Positions 40,201 to 46,252 of a stretch of DNA of 64,000 bases are shown piece by piece. The DNA is from Dreissena polymorpha. Taxonomy: Eukaryota > Mollusca > Bivalvia > Myida > Dreissenidae. The notes under the pieces were generated by a model, which searched no databases, had not been told where the DNA came from, and saw nothing but the letters and a program-made list of their open reading frames with translations. Every line of letters starts with the position of its first letter. The stretch's first letter is position 1. Made by a program: the position numbers and the translations under genes. The stretch is from assembly GCF_020536995.1 (NCBI RefSeq), contig NC_068358.1, positions 82,341,749-82,405,748 of the forward strand, in the 5' to 3' direction.

Positions 40201-43200
40201 TAACAATTTCTCTACAATAACAGATTTCCAGACTTTCTATCAAAGGCTCTCAGATATTAAACAGATTTTTGGTATGCGAGTCTACCTGCATTAGTTACTG
40301 ATCAAGTTTGAGTTTCGTTCTCAAGCTAAACGCTTACTGAAATATACCTGATTTTTAGTGTATGAGTCGGTCTACATTACCTACAGATCAAGTTTGAATT
40401 TTGTTTCGGTCCATTGATATTCGATAAAGATTAGGGCCTTGCACATTTTTCTCTACGATAACAGTTTTCCGGACTTTTTTACCAAACGCTTGCAGAACTT
40501 TTCTTGATTTTTGATCTGTGTGTTTGTCTTCATAACTTACAGATCATGTTTGAATTTTGTTCTGGTCTATTGATTTTTTACTTTTCTGCATATAATTCTT
40601 TCCGGATTTTTTTTCTAAAATGATTTTTGATACTGATCTTATTTTTGGTGTGTGAGTCTACCTGCATGACCTGCCGTTTAAGTGCTATTTTCATTCCGGT
40701 CCAAAGTTACGGGCCTTGTGCAACTTTCTCTATAATAACACTTTTCCGGAATTTTTTTGCCAAATGCTCACATATTTACCTCAATTTAGGCGTGTGAGTC
40801 TACCTGCATGATGTTCAGATTAAGGTTTAGTGTTTTTTTACATATGTGGAGTTTTGAGACAAAGTGGAATGAGGGGGGTAAACTGTGCCCTATGGACAAA
40901 TTTCATTTGTTCAACATGTATTTCTTAAACATTGCAACGATAGCCTTTTCTATCCCGTTAGAGAGGACGTCAATTGTACGATTATAGGTTTCAACATCCA
41001 AATGTGTGTCACCACATTGGATTCTGGTTATTTATACAAAGAATCGGACGGAATTACCAAATGCAAGAGAGGACAACTAGAAAGAACAGAGAGCATCTTT
41101 ACCGCTTTGCCCAAATCGAATTCCCCGTCTTGCGTCATAGAAGCCTCAAAATAAGCATTAATACTATGGTCAATGATTTCACTATCGGGTAACCCCATCT
41201 GTTTCATACTATCTTTTAGCAGTTTTGTCATGGATTCCTTTGTCATCTACAAAAATAAAGAACTATTGAACATTGTTGAGAACACGGACAATATACGTGT
41301 AATCATACTATAATCGTATGGCATATACCGGTAGTTGAGTTACATCTCAAACTCAATTAATAGTATGTAGCGTTAAATATTACAGGGCAAGTTTTACCTT
41401 TAGGTAAACATAAATAAAAAACATAAACAGTGTTTACACAGACTGGTAACACTATCATATGTTTATATTTTTATTTTAACTTTGATATATATGAGCAGCG
41501 TCATGTCTATTGTGATTGCGCAGGCTGGTCTATGTTTGCTGCACATGGCAAAAAAAACTTTTTTCGCATGACGCAGATAATATCTTATGTTTTCTTAATA
41601 CGGAACAGTGTAATTAGTAAGAAAAGCGGCAAGCAGTTATTGAGATATTGAGACCTGGTCACCAGAGCAGCTAAATTTAATACACCTGCAACATGTTAAC
41701 TTGTGAAATATTAAGACATAAAAGGCCATCATACTGCTAACTCCCCTGACGCCAGTGATGTCGCAATAACATTTGACCAAATCCCCAAGGCACTCTTTCC
41801 TGGATCAAAATAAGAGTGTCGAGAGTCAAAAACAATGATGTGAGTATGTACAGCATAAACATGTATCATATTAGCTTAATTCATTACAGGTTTTACTAGT
41901 TATTGTAACTCATTACAGGTTTAATTATTTATTGAGTCATTAATTCATACAAAAACGACAATTAATTCACGTACTAAAGAATTTTAAGTATGGCTTCAGT
42001 CTCAAACATTTTCGACATCGCTTGTTTTTTATTTACATTTCTCGACATAAATATTAAGGAAAACATACCTTATCGAAACATAAATATGACGTTTAGAAAC
42101 AAAACCATATGTTTATGTATATACGAATAAAGTAACAAAACTTTTGAATTCATACCCATGTTCTCGGAAGGGTCGTCATCTTTTGATTGACCTTCGTCTT
42201 CGCTGTCGGATTTTTCAGCAATTGCACCTTTGGGTTTACATTTGTCGACATAAACATTAAGGAAAACAAAACTTATTAAAACATAATCATGACGTTCAGA
42301 AACTAAACGATATGTTTATGTAAACAGAATAAAGTAACAAAACTTTTGAATGCATACCCATGTCTTCGGAATAGTCGCCATCTGTTGATTGACCTTCGTC
42401 TTTGCTGTCGGATTTTCCAGCAGCTGCACCATTGGGTTCACTTTGATTTTCAAGTAATTTGCTCTCCACTAGTGATCTAGCAAGTGTCGACTCAGCTTCT
42501 CGTGTTGCTGCCGCCGGCGTATTGCTTATATGAGAACCTTTTTCTGCATTCTTATTTTTTCCATGAGACTGTGTTAACTCTTCACCTTCAGCCGCCGGCA
42601 CATGGCTTATTTGAGACCCTGTTTCTGCATTCTTGTGTTTTCCATGAGACTGTGATAATTCTTCACCTTCAGCCGTCGGCAAATTGGTTATTTGAGAACC
42701 TTTTTCTGCATTTTCATTTTTTCTATGAGACTGTGTTAATTCTGTGCTATGTGATGTGTCTCCACTTTGCGTCGACGGAGGTGACTCTGGATCATTAGAT
42801 TCAGTATTTTCATTTGTGCATGGAGATGAATTAGTAAAATCATTTGCCAATTCTATCTTTTCAGCATGTATATTTGCCACAGTATGAATAGTACAGTCTG
42901 TCACTTTCTGGATTGTAGGGTACGTTAATGCGTCACCTTGAAGCCCATGCGAGGGTTTTACATATATTTCAGGTTCTGACTCTTTGGTCTGATGCGCTAT
43001 TGTACCTACTTTGCCTTCCATCGGAGAATAACCAAACTTCACTGACAGCCTGTTATCTTGATGTAAAGATACAAAATTCCTCCGGAGTGATTTACCATAA
43101 TTTGCTTGTTCTTGAGAAAGTTGAAAGTCCTCTTCAACTACGCGGAAGTCAGCTGAAGCTTTGTTCTTCATTTTGGGTCTTGCACCACTATCTGCCAAGC

Positions 43201-44588
43201 ATAAAATGTGCGTAAGCATAACAATGTTTTATGACATGATCTTTAATGGCATATAAATAATGTATTGTGTATAGTGTTAAATATTTAGGCAATATATATG
43301 GCTCGTACTTGTAAAAATATTTTCAACTGAAAATCTTGAGACAAATCACTTCGAATACTAAATGATATGTTACAAAAAAGCATTGTCCTACTATGCTCGA
43401 GCATCCAAGAAAAGTTTTTTTCCGAAATGCGACCAGGTGTTATCATTTTCTATTACATCCATATAAAATGTACCCGTTTCATTCTTGACTTGACGAGTGT
43501 CATCTTCAATGCTTTCTGTTACAGACATCCCCATTTTGTCATTCGAGTCTACTACCTCGTGTCCTTGTACATGTCTTGAAAATCCAACGGGTTCTTTTTT
43601 ACCTGATATGAATTCCCAACATTAACAGGTTATTGAAGGTTTGCGACACTTGATTAGTCTTCATAATGTTGCAGCATACGAAAGTAGTCAAGTAACAGCA
43701 GCTCTTACTATAGTTATTTTATATAATCACACTGGTGCTTTCCATTCCTTTTTTGTGAAAGGTGCAAAATTGTTAATGCAGGTTCAGCAGAGTTGTAAGT
43801 GACAACTGATTGAAAATACAAAACGTTTAGGACTAGAAGACAAGCATATTAACATTGCTGGGTCAAAGTCAATATACAGTCACATAATATTGTACAAACC
43901 AGTTCGTTGTTCGATTCGGTCAAGGAGAGACATAATTTCCTTCTGCATTTTCTTGATATCCTCAAGGGTCTCTATCGTTTTTGTCTTCAATGAAAATAAT
44001 CAAATTCGTTATTTAAATTAATTGCGATGATAAGATTCTTTTTTTAATTAACTTGAGTTACAACCAACAGTTTGTATAGTGTATATGTATTTACAATAAT
44101 GTCATTTTAACCGCGGAAAGCGAACGCTATTTTTTTCTTTGATTCATAAGTTTGCATAAACACATGCTTGTTTACATAAAAAGCACAACTGCAATATTAA
44201 CTAAATTTCTGCCTACAAATACACGAGTTCCCACATATTGTATAACTGTTACGGTATTTACTCATAACCTCTCACACAGGGATAACTGAATATACTACCG
44301 ATACTGTAGTCTTTCAAAGACAAGGGTGGTGTTTTTTGTGTTTTTGGTCTGAATTTGCTGTCATAACGTTTCAGTCAAAATATGAAACAATGCATATTTC
44401 ACATGGAGTTTCTATCATGATCTAATTCCATTTCTGAAAGCAAGCAACAATAACTCGGATGATTTTGGCCTGCTTCAACATTAATAACATTAGACTTGGA
44501 CTAAAAATCAAATAGTTTTCGACAAACTGTTGATTGTTATTAACAAAAAATGAGGCTGCTATCTTACAAGAAGCTCTCCAGATAGCTG
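4846..44588 (-). CDS. VWA-MIB/HERC2-WWE multidomain protein, 23 exons, 5' end not found
   Basis: Exons in transcript order: 44588-44568, 43984-43900, 43602-43474, 43191-42358, 41799-41735, 41246-41103, 37982-37839, 37372-37311, 36048-35954, 35547-35356, 32938-32822, 32044-31970, 30690-30566, 30068-29982, 25330-25241, 24977-24906, 23799-23658, 23463-23323, 22797-22712, 22107-22037, 12870-12656, 12113-11972, 4927-4846. All introns are GT-AG, every phase matches, and the total is 3,216 nt (1,071 codons plus stop). Domains in order: coiled coil, acidic repeat region, two 48-residue repeats, VWA, SH3-like segment, MIB/HERC2, WWE. VWA domains bind proteins through a metal site, WWE domains bind ADP-ribose chains, and MIB/HERC2 occurs in E3 ligases; no RING, HECT or PARP domain is visible. 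The initiator exon must lie upstream of 44.6 kb. Exact function is unknown. Weakest links are the 21-nt first exon and the donors at 12,656 and 25,241. Confidence 0.8.
4928..6334. other. Intron with two repeat fragments
   Basis: 5,440-5,600 holds a fragment with GACGGACGGATGGACGGACA, a tail type shared by many bivalve repeats. About 5,770-6,290 (plus strand) encodes a decayed LINE C-terminal piece: YTIEVWGFT, then [20 protein letters not shown], related to the LINEs at 25.4-29.1 kb. No host exon is seen. Confidence 0.5.
6836..9973 (-). pseudogene. LINE endonuclease-reverse transcriptase ORF, broken by three in-frame stops
   Basis: One reading frame throughout. Endonuclease (9,973-about 9,300): [35 protein letters not shown]; the usual SDHxP reads RFHCP, so an active-site Asp is lost. 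[87 protein letters not shown]; catalytic Asp residues are intact. C-terminal knuckle: [17 protein letters not shown]. In-frame stops lie at 9,269-9,271 (TGA), 8,255-8,257 (TGA) and 7,112-7,114 (TAA). Both TGA codons stand where CGA (Arg) is likely, a typical methyl-CpG decay. Confidence 0.88.
9894..10193 (-). CDS. LINE 5' reading frame with 2A-like peptide
   Basis: A 99-codon frame in which a hydrophobic stretch ([14 protein letters not shown]) leads directly into GDVHPNPGP, followed by a Ser-rich linker. The canonical 2A signature is D(V/I)ExNPGP; here Glu is His. 2A-like sequences at the N-terminus of APE-type LINEs are known from sea urchins and molluscs, where they make ribosomes skip a peptide bond or act as signal sequences. 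The frame overlaps the endonuclease frame at 9,894-9,973, offset by one frame, so a frameshift in this interval separates parts that were probably one ORF. Confidence 0.7.
   Translation of the reverse strand: MMYTDIGVYRMRIGLFHSRTIKSKGLQQMNMFELVCWLAILLLRGGDVHPNPGPDSSLDLSSSSSGTSFSSSINDAFAHNCSLQRSELPRQERYSVCRS
10201..11971. repeat. Intron with a diverged tandem array of about 120-bp units
   Basis: 10,910-11,420 contains at least three diverged units with GGTTTTTCTAAAATTTGACC, GATTCATACTT and AATGTCAAGATAAACATTCC type segments. The remainder (10,200-10,900 and 11,420-11,970) shows nothing I can support. Confidence 0.5.
11972..12113 (-). CDS. Gene 1, WWE domain exon
   Basis: Acceptor TTAGCAG, donor GAAAG|GTAAAT. 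It encodes [20 protein letters not shown] then [20 protein letters not shown]. The WxWQ...W.pF......iE..y......v.vd pattern is that of WWE domains (Trp/Trp/Glu named residues all present), which bind iso- or poly-ADP-ribose in proteins such as RNF146 and PARPs. The domain finishes in the last exon (YRVVLP). Confidence 0.85.
12656..12870 (-). CDS. Gene 1, disordered basic linker exon
   Basis: Acceptor TTCTATAG, phase 2 in, phase 1 out at a weak donor AAC|GTAATG. It encodes a Ser/Pro/Thr/Lys-rich stretch ([20 protein letters not shown] then [17 protein letters not shown]), typical of a disordered spacer between MIB/HERC2 and WWE. The frame runs on about 20 codons past the chosen donor, so the exact exon end is less certain than the frame. 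Confidence 0.7.
13030..13545 (-). repeat. Interspersed repeat with GACGGACG tail
   Basis: Contains AAAGGGCCATAACTCTGTGA, CGACCAGAACCCGCTGATAA and GTTTCATTGAATTCCGGTCA, and ends in CGGACTGACGGACGGACG and CCCCAAAATAAATTTTGGGG, an inverted end. This is a common bivalve repeat type. The long minus-strand open frame here is a by-product. Confidence 0.6.
13546..14110. repeat. Tandem array, about 175-bp diverged monomer
   Basis: About three units recur with GAAACAGTT, TTCTATTTTTAGCAACATTG or similar, CCTTGACC and AATGCTAG(A/G)TATG. Monomer identity is low. No gene is seen; 14,110-14,690 is plain AT-rich intron. Confidence 0.5.
14697..15150 (-). repeat. Family X repeat, AGGTCA-rich, about 1.7 monomers
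   Basis: Starts GATGTGTTTGTCAAAAACAC and ends CCCCCGATCTTTCGATCCGGGGG, a hairpin terminus. The monomers carry TGACCTTGAAGGATGACCTT and AAAATGTGCAGCTCCATGAG. Other copies are at 36,813-37,300 (minus), 57,840-58,552 (plus) and 61,515-62,602 (plus). Confidence 0.75.
15151..15439. other. AT-rich intron, no feature seen
   Basis: Nothing supportable between the family X repeat and the 3' end of the L1/Tx1-like LINE. Confidence 0.4.
16540..17368 (+). pseudogene. ITS2 tail and 5' part of 28S rRNA
   Basis: From about 16,755 it matches the 28S start: GAACTTAAGCATATCAGTAA then GCGGAGGTAAAAGAAACTAA, GTCGGGTTGCTTGGGAATGC, and down to CCGCCCAAAGTCAGTGGCG in the D2 region. About 610 nt of 28S remain, cut at 17,368 where 18S sequence begins. 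16,540-16,755 is GC-rich and probably the ITS2 end. Substitutions in normally invariant sites mark it as a pseudogene. Confidence 0.85.
17369..18757 (+). pseudogene. 3' part of 18S rRNA, interrupted by a MITE
   Basis: Begins at AGCGCGAGGTAATGATTGAT, near nucleotide 870 of a typical 18S, and runs through AGAGGTGAAATTCTTGGA, GACGATCAGATACCGTC, AAGGAATTGACGGAAGGGCA, a 432-bp insertion (17,972-18,403) and CACCGCCCGTCGCT-like sequence, to the 3' end (GTAGGTGAACTTTCGGATGG). Changes at universally conserved positions (for example ACCCCGCGGGCAGACC) show it is not functional. The 5' half of 18S, the intergenic spacer and most of 28S are absent between this piece and the preceding one. Confidence 0.9.
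17972..18403. mobile_element. 432-bp palindromic MITE inside the 18S pseudogene
   Basis: The ends are inverted: ACAGAGGGGGTAAT at 17,972 and its counterpart ATTACCCTCTCTGT ending at 18,403. Longer internal arms pair (GCCGTTTTATACCCTT with AAGGGTATAAAACGGT; CTATATCTCGACTTTAC with GTAAAGTCGAGATATA). 18S sequence is cut between CCCTTAG and GATGTTCGG. The target duplication is short (about 3-4 bp) and imperfect. Confidence 0.8.
18758..19242 (+). pseudogene. ITS1 of the rDNA pseudogene
   Basis: GC-rich sequence between the 18S 3' end and the 5.8S start. The order 18S-ITS1-5.8S is normal here. The open frames on both strands are by-products of GC content. Confidence 0.75.
19243..19455 (+). pseudogene. 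5.8S rRNA with internal duplication
   Basis: CGGTGGATCACTCGGCTCGT and CGTCGATGAAGAGCGTAGCC match the 5.8S start, and TTGAACGCAAATTGCGGCCC the 3' part. Inside, a segment of about 31 bp (AATTAATGTGAACCACAGGA CACATTTG) is repeated in diverged form (AATTAATATGAACCGCAGGA CACATTG), which would disrupt pairing with 28S. Non-functional. Confidence 0.85.
19683..19817 (-). repeat. tRNA-like SINE head
   Basis: On the minus strand from 19,817: CAGTGGAGACAGTGGTCTAG then TGGTAAGATGCTGGGC resembles a tRNA 5' half with an A-box (TGGTCTAGTGG). A clear B-box is not seen. It abuts the TAAAC duplication, so it forms one end of the rDNA-bearing insertion. Confidence 0.5.
21075..21840 (-). repeat. Family Y tandem array, about 147-bp monomer, about 3.7 units
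   Basis: Monomers contain GGCGTAAGCGTTCTTGAGTT, ATCATCCGGAAACC, GTGACCTTGACCTTTGACCT and AGTTTCATGATCCTA. The array ends in CGGACCGACCGACCGACATG and TCTTCTTCGAAGGGGGGCAT. A second array of the same family is at 22,240-22,640. Confidence 0.8.
22037..22797 (-). CDS. Gene 1, MIB/HERC2 domain exons
   Basis: The domain starts in exon 23463-23323 (CRVRRG) and continues in exon 22797-22712 ([20 protein letters not shown] then VDISGIVK) and exon 22107-22037 ([20 protein letters not shown] then LAIV). It matches the MIB/HERC2 consensus RVxRGPDW..xDQDGGxGxxGTV ... VxWDNGxxNxYRxGxxGxxDL over its whole length of about 60 residues. In Mind bomb and HERC2 this SH3-like domain recognises ligase substrates. 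The exons are flanked by 147-bp repeat arrays, one inside the intron between them. Confidence 0.88.
22240..22640 (-). repeat. Family Y tandem array inside the MIB/HERC2 intron
   Basis: Starts ACAAGGGCTGTTTGTAAAAC and continues with about 2.3 monomers of 147 bp (TAGTGACCTGAAAATCAATA, GGGTCATCTG). It lies between exons 22,797-22,712 and 22,107-22,037. TGACCT half-sites occur several times per monomer. Confidence 0.8.
23323..24977 (-). CDS. Gene 1, linker and SH3-like segment exons
   Basis: Exon 24977-24906 (72 nt, [20 protein letters not shown]) is a hydrophobic linker after the VWA domain. Exon 23799-23658 has a basic helix ([16 protein letters not shown]) and then [20 protein letters not shown]. 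Exon 23463-23323 continues [12 protein letters not shown] and ends in the start of the MIB/HERC2 domain (APGCRVRRG). The GSRV ... GTV ... VIWDY pattern resembles a degenerate MIB/HERC2 or other SH3-like barrel; this is inference. Confidence 0.72.
25180..25240 (-). promoter_or_regulatory. Candidate alternative 3' end of gene 1 after the VWA domain
   Basis: If the weak donor AC|GTGCGT at 25,241 is not used, the frame reads VRVPYK and stops at TGA (25,220-25,222). An AATAAA follows 34 nt later (25,180-25,185). This could give a shorter isoform without MIB/HERC2 and WWE domains. AATAAA can also occur by chance in AT-rich DNA. Confidence 0.4.
25241..35547 (-). CDS. Gene 1, von Willebrand factor A (VWA) domain, six exons
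   Basis: Exons 35547-35356, 32938-32822, 32044-31970, 30690-30566, 30068-29982 and 25330-25241. Visible fold elements in order: first strand and metal site [14 protein letters not shown] (DxSxS); strand [10 protein letters not shown]; third metal-site loop [10 protein letters not shown] (Ser where Thr is usual); strand [11 protein letters not shown] (the TDG Asp); strand [14 protein letters not shown]; last helix [11 protein letters not shown]. The MIDAS residues are therefore complete, and a functional Mg-dependent protein-binding domain is expected. There is no signal peptide or Cys pattern, so it is probably intracellular, like VWA domains of ubiquitin and PARP-4-type proteins. Confidence 0.88.
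25411..26245 (+). mobile_element. 5'-truncated LINE fragment (copy A)
   Basis: Encodes a C-terminal RT piece: [20 protein letters not shown] then [13 protein letters not shown], continuing to a knuckle-like [13 protein letters not shown] near 26,190, with frameshifts. At its start, a segment of about 30 bp (GGCATATATTTAAAACAGAA TGTATGCATTC) is directly repeated (25,411 and 25,449). It is directly followed by copy B. Confidence 0.7.
26246..29147 (+). mobile_element. 5'-truncated LINE (copy B) with RT and (TTGAGT)n 3' tail
   Basis: Starts inside the endonuclease domain ([14 protein letters not shown], the SDHxP motif) and continues to [93 protein letters not shown]. The catalytic Asp residues are present, but the frame is broken at several places (for example 26,643, 27,617, 27,881 and 28,472). 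The 3' end is GGCCGGTGGCCTTATTAAAA then TTGTTTGAGTTTGAGTTTGA, a simple-repeat tail typical of target-primed LINEs. Confidence 0.85.
29148..29769. other. Intron, no feature seen
   Basis: AT-rich sequence between the LINE tail and a microsatellite. A short direct repeat (TCACGAAATATG, 29,420-29,440) is the only structure noted. Confidence 0.4.
29770..29915. repeat. (GAT)n-type microsatellite
   Basis: Interrupted GAT/GAC repeats, mostly GATGATGATGATGATGAT. The open minus-strand frame of poly-Ile across it is an artefact of the repeat. Confidence 0.9.
32636..32800. repeat. Fold-back interstitial telomeric repeat
   Basis: TTAGGG-type repeats (about 32,665-32,722) run into CCCTAA-type repeats (about 32,723-32,770), so two telomeric tracts face each other. 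The outer 14-bp arms GCGAGGCCTGGTAT (32,636-32,649) and ATACCAGGCCTCGC (32,787-32,800) are perfectly inverted. The structure ends 22 bp from exon 32,822-32,938 of gene 1. Confidence 0.85.
33090..34220. repeat. Diverged array related to the 3.2-kb tandem family
   Basis: Degenerate units with GACCCCAAAGGCATGATGTT, GGGCGTAATTTGAA and GTGACTCCCGAGACGAGGTC, recognisable against the better array at 3,241-3,830. Intronic; no exon seen. Confidence 0.5.
34488..34591. repeat. Imperfect hairpin, about 29-bp arms
   Basis: GAGCGAACACGAGACTGGCT TCGGGTAGC at 34,488 pairs with GCTGCCCGAAGCCCATCTCG TGTCCGCTC ending near 34,590 with four mismatches. It is GC-rich within AT-rich DNA, probably a small MITE, next to a member of the GAGCATTT family (34,630-34,830). 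Confidence 0.6.
35954..37982 (-). CDS. Gene 1, second 48-residue repeat exon plus linker exons
   Basis: Exon 37982-37839 is 144 nt, phase 0/0, encoding [18 protein letters not shown] ... [11 protein letters not shown]. It matches the upstream repeat exon at 14 of 48 positions without gaps. Exon 37372-37311 ([20 protein letters not shown]) follows, ending 11 bp from an interspersed repeat. Exon 36048-35954 encodes a polar linker ([19 protein letters not shown] ...). All phases agree. Function is unknown; they lead into the VWA domain. Confidence 0.75.
36813..37300 (-). repeat. Family X repeat, about three monomers
   Basis: Starts ACAAGATGTGTTCGTCAGAA and ends in GACGGACGGACATACTGACT and the GGGTGCAT terminus. 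Monomers (TTTGACCTTGAAGGATGACC, TTGAACTTCCACCACTCAAA) repeat every 112-120 bp. Its end is about 10 bp from exon 37,311-37,372. Confidence 0.8.
38100..38410. repeat. Palindromic interspersed repeat (GAGCATTT family)
   Basis: GCTCTTTTTGTTTTTGTGGG then ACAATATATTC is mirrored by GAATATATTGTGCCACAAA then AAAAAAACGAGC. Then comes TCTATGTTACCATTCCACAT CTAGCGTTGAAGTTTGGC. Relatives lie at 4,455-4,720 and 34,630-34,830. Confidence 0.6.
38411..40015. other. Long intron, no feature seen
   Basis: AT-rich, without recognisable repeats or exon-like segments. Confidence 0.4.
40016..40860. repeat. Tandem array, about 160-bp diverged monomer, about five units
   Basis: Units share TGAGTCTACCTGCATGA, TTACAGATCAAGTTTGAATT, TTTGTTCCGGTCCATTGATA and CTTTCTCTATAATAACA. 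Lies in the intron between the two 48-residue repeat exons of gene 1. Confidence 0.7.
41103..41799 (-). CDS. Gene 1, short exon and first 48-residue repeat exon
   Basis: Exon 41799-41735 (65 nt: [20 protein letters not shown]) links in phase 1/0 to exon 41246-41103. The latter is exactly 144 nt, phase 0 at both ends, and encodes [17 protein letters not shown], then a polar helix, then [11 protein letters not shown]. It is homologous to the next exon. Its family is not recognised; the pattern suggests a small helical module. Confidence 0.75.
42036..42446 (-). repeat. Tandem duplication, two units of about 205 bp, spanning exon end and donor
   Basis: Unit A (about 42,036-42,242) and unit B (about 42,243-42,446) align throughout, including TCGACATAAA(T/C)ATTAAGGAA and AAAGTAACAAAACTTTTGAA. 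Unit B contains the last codons and splice donor of the 834-nt exon. Unit A keeps the same frame ([20 protein letters not shown]) and a GTATGA donor but has no clear acceptor, so it may be a relic or an alternative exon. Confidence 0.75.
42358..43191 (-). CDS. Gene 1, 834-nt exon with three 27-residue repeats
   Basis: A large exon with acceptor TTGGCAG and donor ATGG|GTATGC. It is low-complexity and rich in Glu, Ser, Asn and Lys. Near its 3' end three consecutive units of about 27 residues (about 42,500-42,742, 81 bp each) begin [34 protein letters not shown] and [17 protein letters not shown]. The last part ([18 protein letters not shown]) is acidic. No known domain is seen; it is probably a disordered spacer whose length may vary between alleles through its internal repeat. 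A diverged copy of its 3' end lies just downstream. Confidence 0.75.
43474..44588 (-). CDS. Gene 1, 5'-most exons found: microexon, coiled coil, acidic linker
   Basis: Exon 44588-44568 (21 nt, QLSGELL) sits between a CAG acceptor and a GTAAGA donor; it fits phase 0 but is tentative. Exon 43984-43900 encodes an amphipathic helix, [20 protein letters not shown] then RIEQRT, probably a short coiled coil for oligomerisation. Exon 43602-43474 continues in phase with a polar, acidic, probably disordered stretch ([16 protein letters not shown]). Reading past its donor stays open to a TAG, so intron retention would truncate the protein. Confidence 0.65.
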
Positions 44589-45995
44589 CTGAGATGTGGT
44601 TATTGTTAATAAACCTTGAAAATGTGGTGAAACTCTCTGTAGTGATTTAAATCTAGTATTGTTTGTGATTTATAACCCTTAATAATTACTAATCTTGCCC
44701 ATTTTGTGTTTGGAAAATCTATGTTAAACGTATACATTTGCTTGATGAGTTGCATTTTCAAATGAATGCAATATTGTACATGAAAAAGTGGTGTTTCTAA
44801 TGTCAGGTAATGATATTCATACTTCAGATTCAATTTAATTTTCATACACAAGCTATATGCATTAAGGATCCACGCGCCATCTCCCCTAGGCCAGTAGCTA
44901 TATATGACCCATAGAGAGCTAAATGCGACACATGTAAATACTGGTGCCACATCAAATGTGTTGATGTCTACAGCAAGCTTATTGGCTTCTCTACATCATG
45001 TGTAAGTCAACCATGTGACACAATGCAGTTTATCGACCAACTTTTTATCCGTCACTGATTTTGATCAGGTTATCATCAACAACATCATCCAAAGTTAAGG
45101 AAAAAACCAATACCCAACTACCCATGAACATTCTTAATATTAACTGTAAAAGTCATCAAAAGCTAAGTCCATTCAGGGACCAATACAAACAATTCTATAT
45201 GTATTGTTCCCTGATCCATTACAGAAACACACCCAGATGTGGCAATGATGTGTATGTGAATCAGAACTGGACTCCACAGTCTGTGACTCAGCTATTCTCC
45301 AGAGATCATAAACCAAAATTACGTTCAGATTTATTCTAATAGCAGTTATGAATACCCTGGTTAGCGTAAACAGCCAACAACATGGTCTTATAACGTCAAG
45401 ATTGTTTTACTAAGGCTGGAAATCGCAGGAAAAAACTGTTGATGTGTTCTTTCTACAGTACACATTCTACTGATGACCAAGAAGTCATTGATCAACATCA
45501 TGCATCAGTCTCAAAACTAGCCCTACCTAATCAAAGTAGCGCAGTATGTATGCGTATTCTAATCAAATTCATGTACACAATGATCTGCTTGATTTTGCCA
45601 GTGCTAATTTCCATACGCATATGGTAAATGAATCCAATCGGAATTATTATTTAAATGATTCTTTAACGTATTTTAGTGCCGTTCATGTGGGACTAAATTC
45701 ACCCACTGATGCAAAAAAGCTCAATATTCTCACGGAAATTATCGTGATTTGCTACCTGAGGCTGAACGACGTGAAAGAAACAAGATATTTAGTATAACAA
45801 TGCTGATTAAATGAAAAGATGTATAATACAAATATGTACAAATCACTGGCTTACAATATGTTGTGTAGTCATCGTTGCCATTCACATAATCGTTAGATGA
45901 TAAACATGCATAACCATTTAGCAAATTGCTAAAACGAAAATACTTCTAAAAATCTACTTTCGTTTTCAATTTACCGGAAGTGCACAACCAACGTC
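44589..45995. other. Region between gene 1 and the MULE-like element
   Basis: No exon can be joined in phase to gene 1. A minus-strand segment near 45,850-45,928 has acceptor- and donor-like ends but the wrong phase. 45,061-45,339 has an open frame resembling a LINE endonuclease start (ILNINCKS), too weak to call. Confidence 0.4.
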
Positions 45996-46003
45996 AAATT
46001 TTA

Positions 46004-46115
46004 GGTTGTCGGCTCTTTCGGCCCCAAGCTCTTTCGGCCCCGGTTTTTTTCAGGCTCTTTCGGCCCCAATTTCAGGCTCTTTCGGCCCAGGTACCAGGCT
46101 TTTTCGGCCCCATTT
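46004..46115 (+). repeat. Left terminal inverted repeat of the MULE-like element
   Basis: Five units, GGCTCTTTCGGCCCCAA, GCTCTTTCGGCCCCGG, GGCTCTTTCGGCCCCAA, GGCTCTTTCGGCCCAGG and GGCTTTTTCGGCCCCA, separated by short T-rich spacers. The unit GCTCTTTCGGCCC may be a repeated transposase-binding site. Confidence 0.85.
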
Positions 46116-46252
46116 TTTATTTGAATTAATAGTTGCAAATATGTTGGTCGAAACTCTTTACAACTATGGAATATTGTTTATTACAGTAATATATAATCTT
46201 TATTGAGGATCAATGCATTTGAAAAAAGATTCTCTTTGTCTTTTGCTTCAGG

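Noticed and set aside
45061-45339. Plus-strand open frame resembling the start of a LINE endonuclease (ILNINCKS)
   Set aside because: The downstream sequence does not show the TETW, GDFN or SDH motifs, and the match is too short.
45850-45928. Possible extra 5' exon of gene 1 (NGYACLSSNDYVNGNDDYTT with acceptor- and donor-like ends, minus strand)
   Set aside because: It would end in phase 1, while the next candidate exon starts in phase 0, and there is no homology to any domain. Not included.
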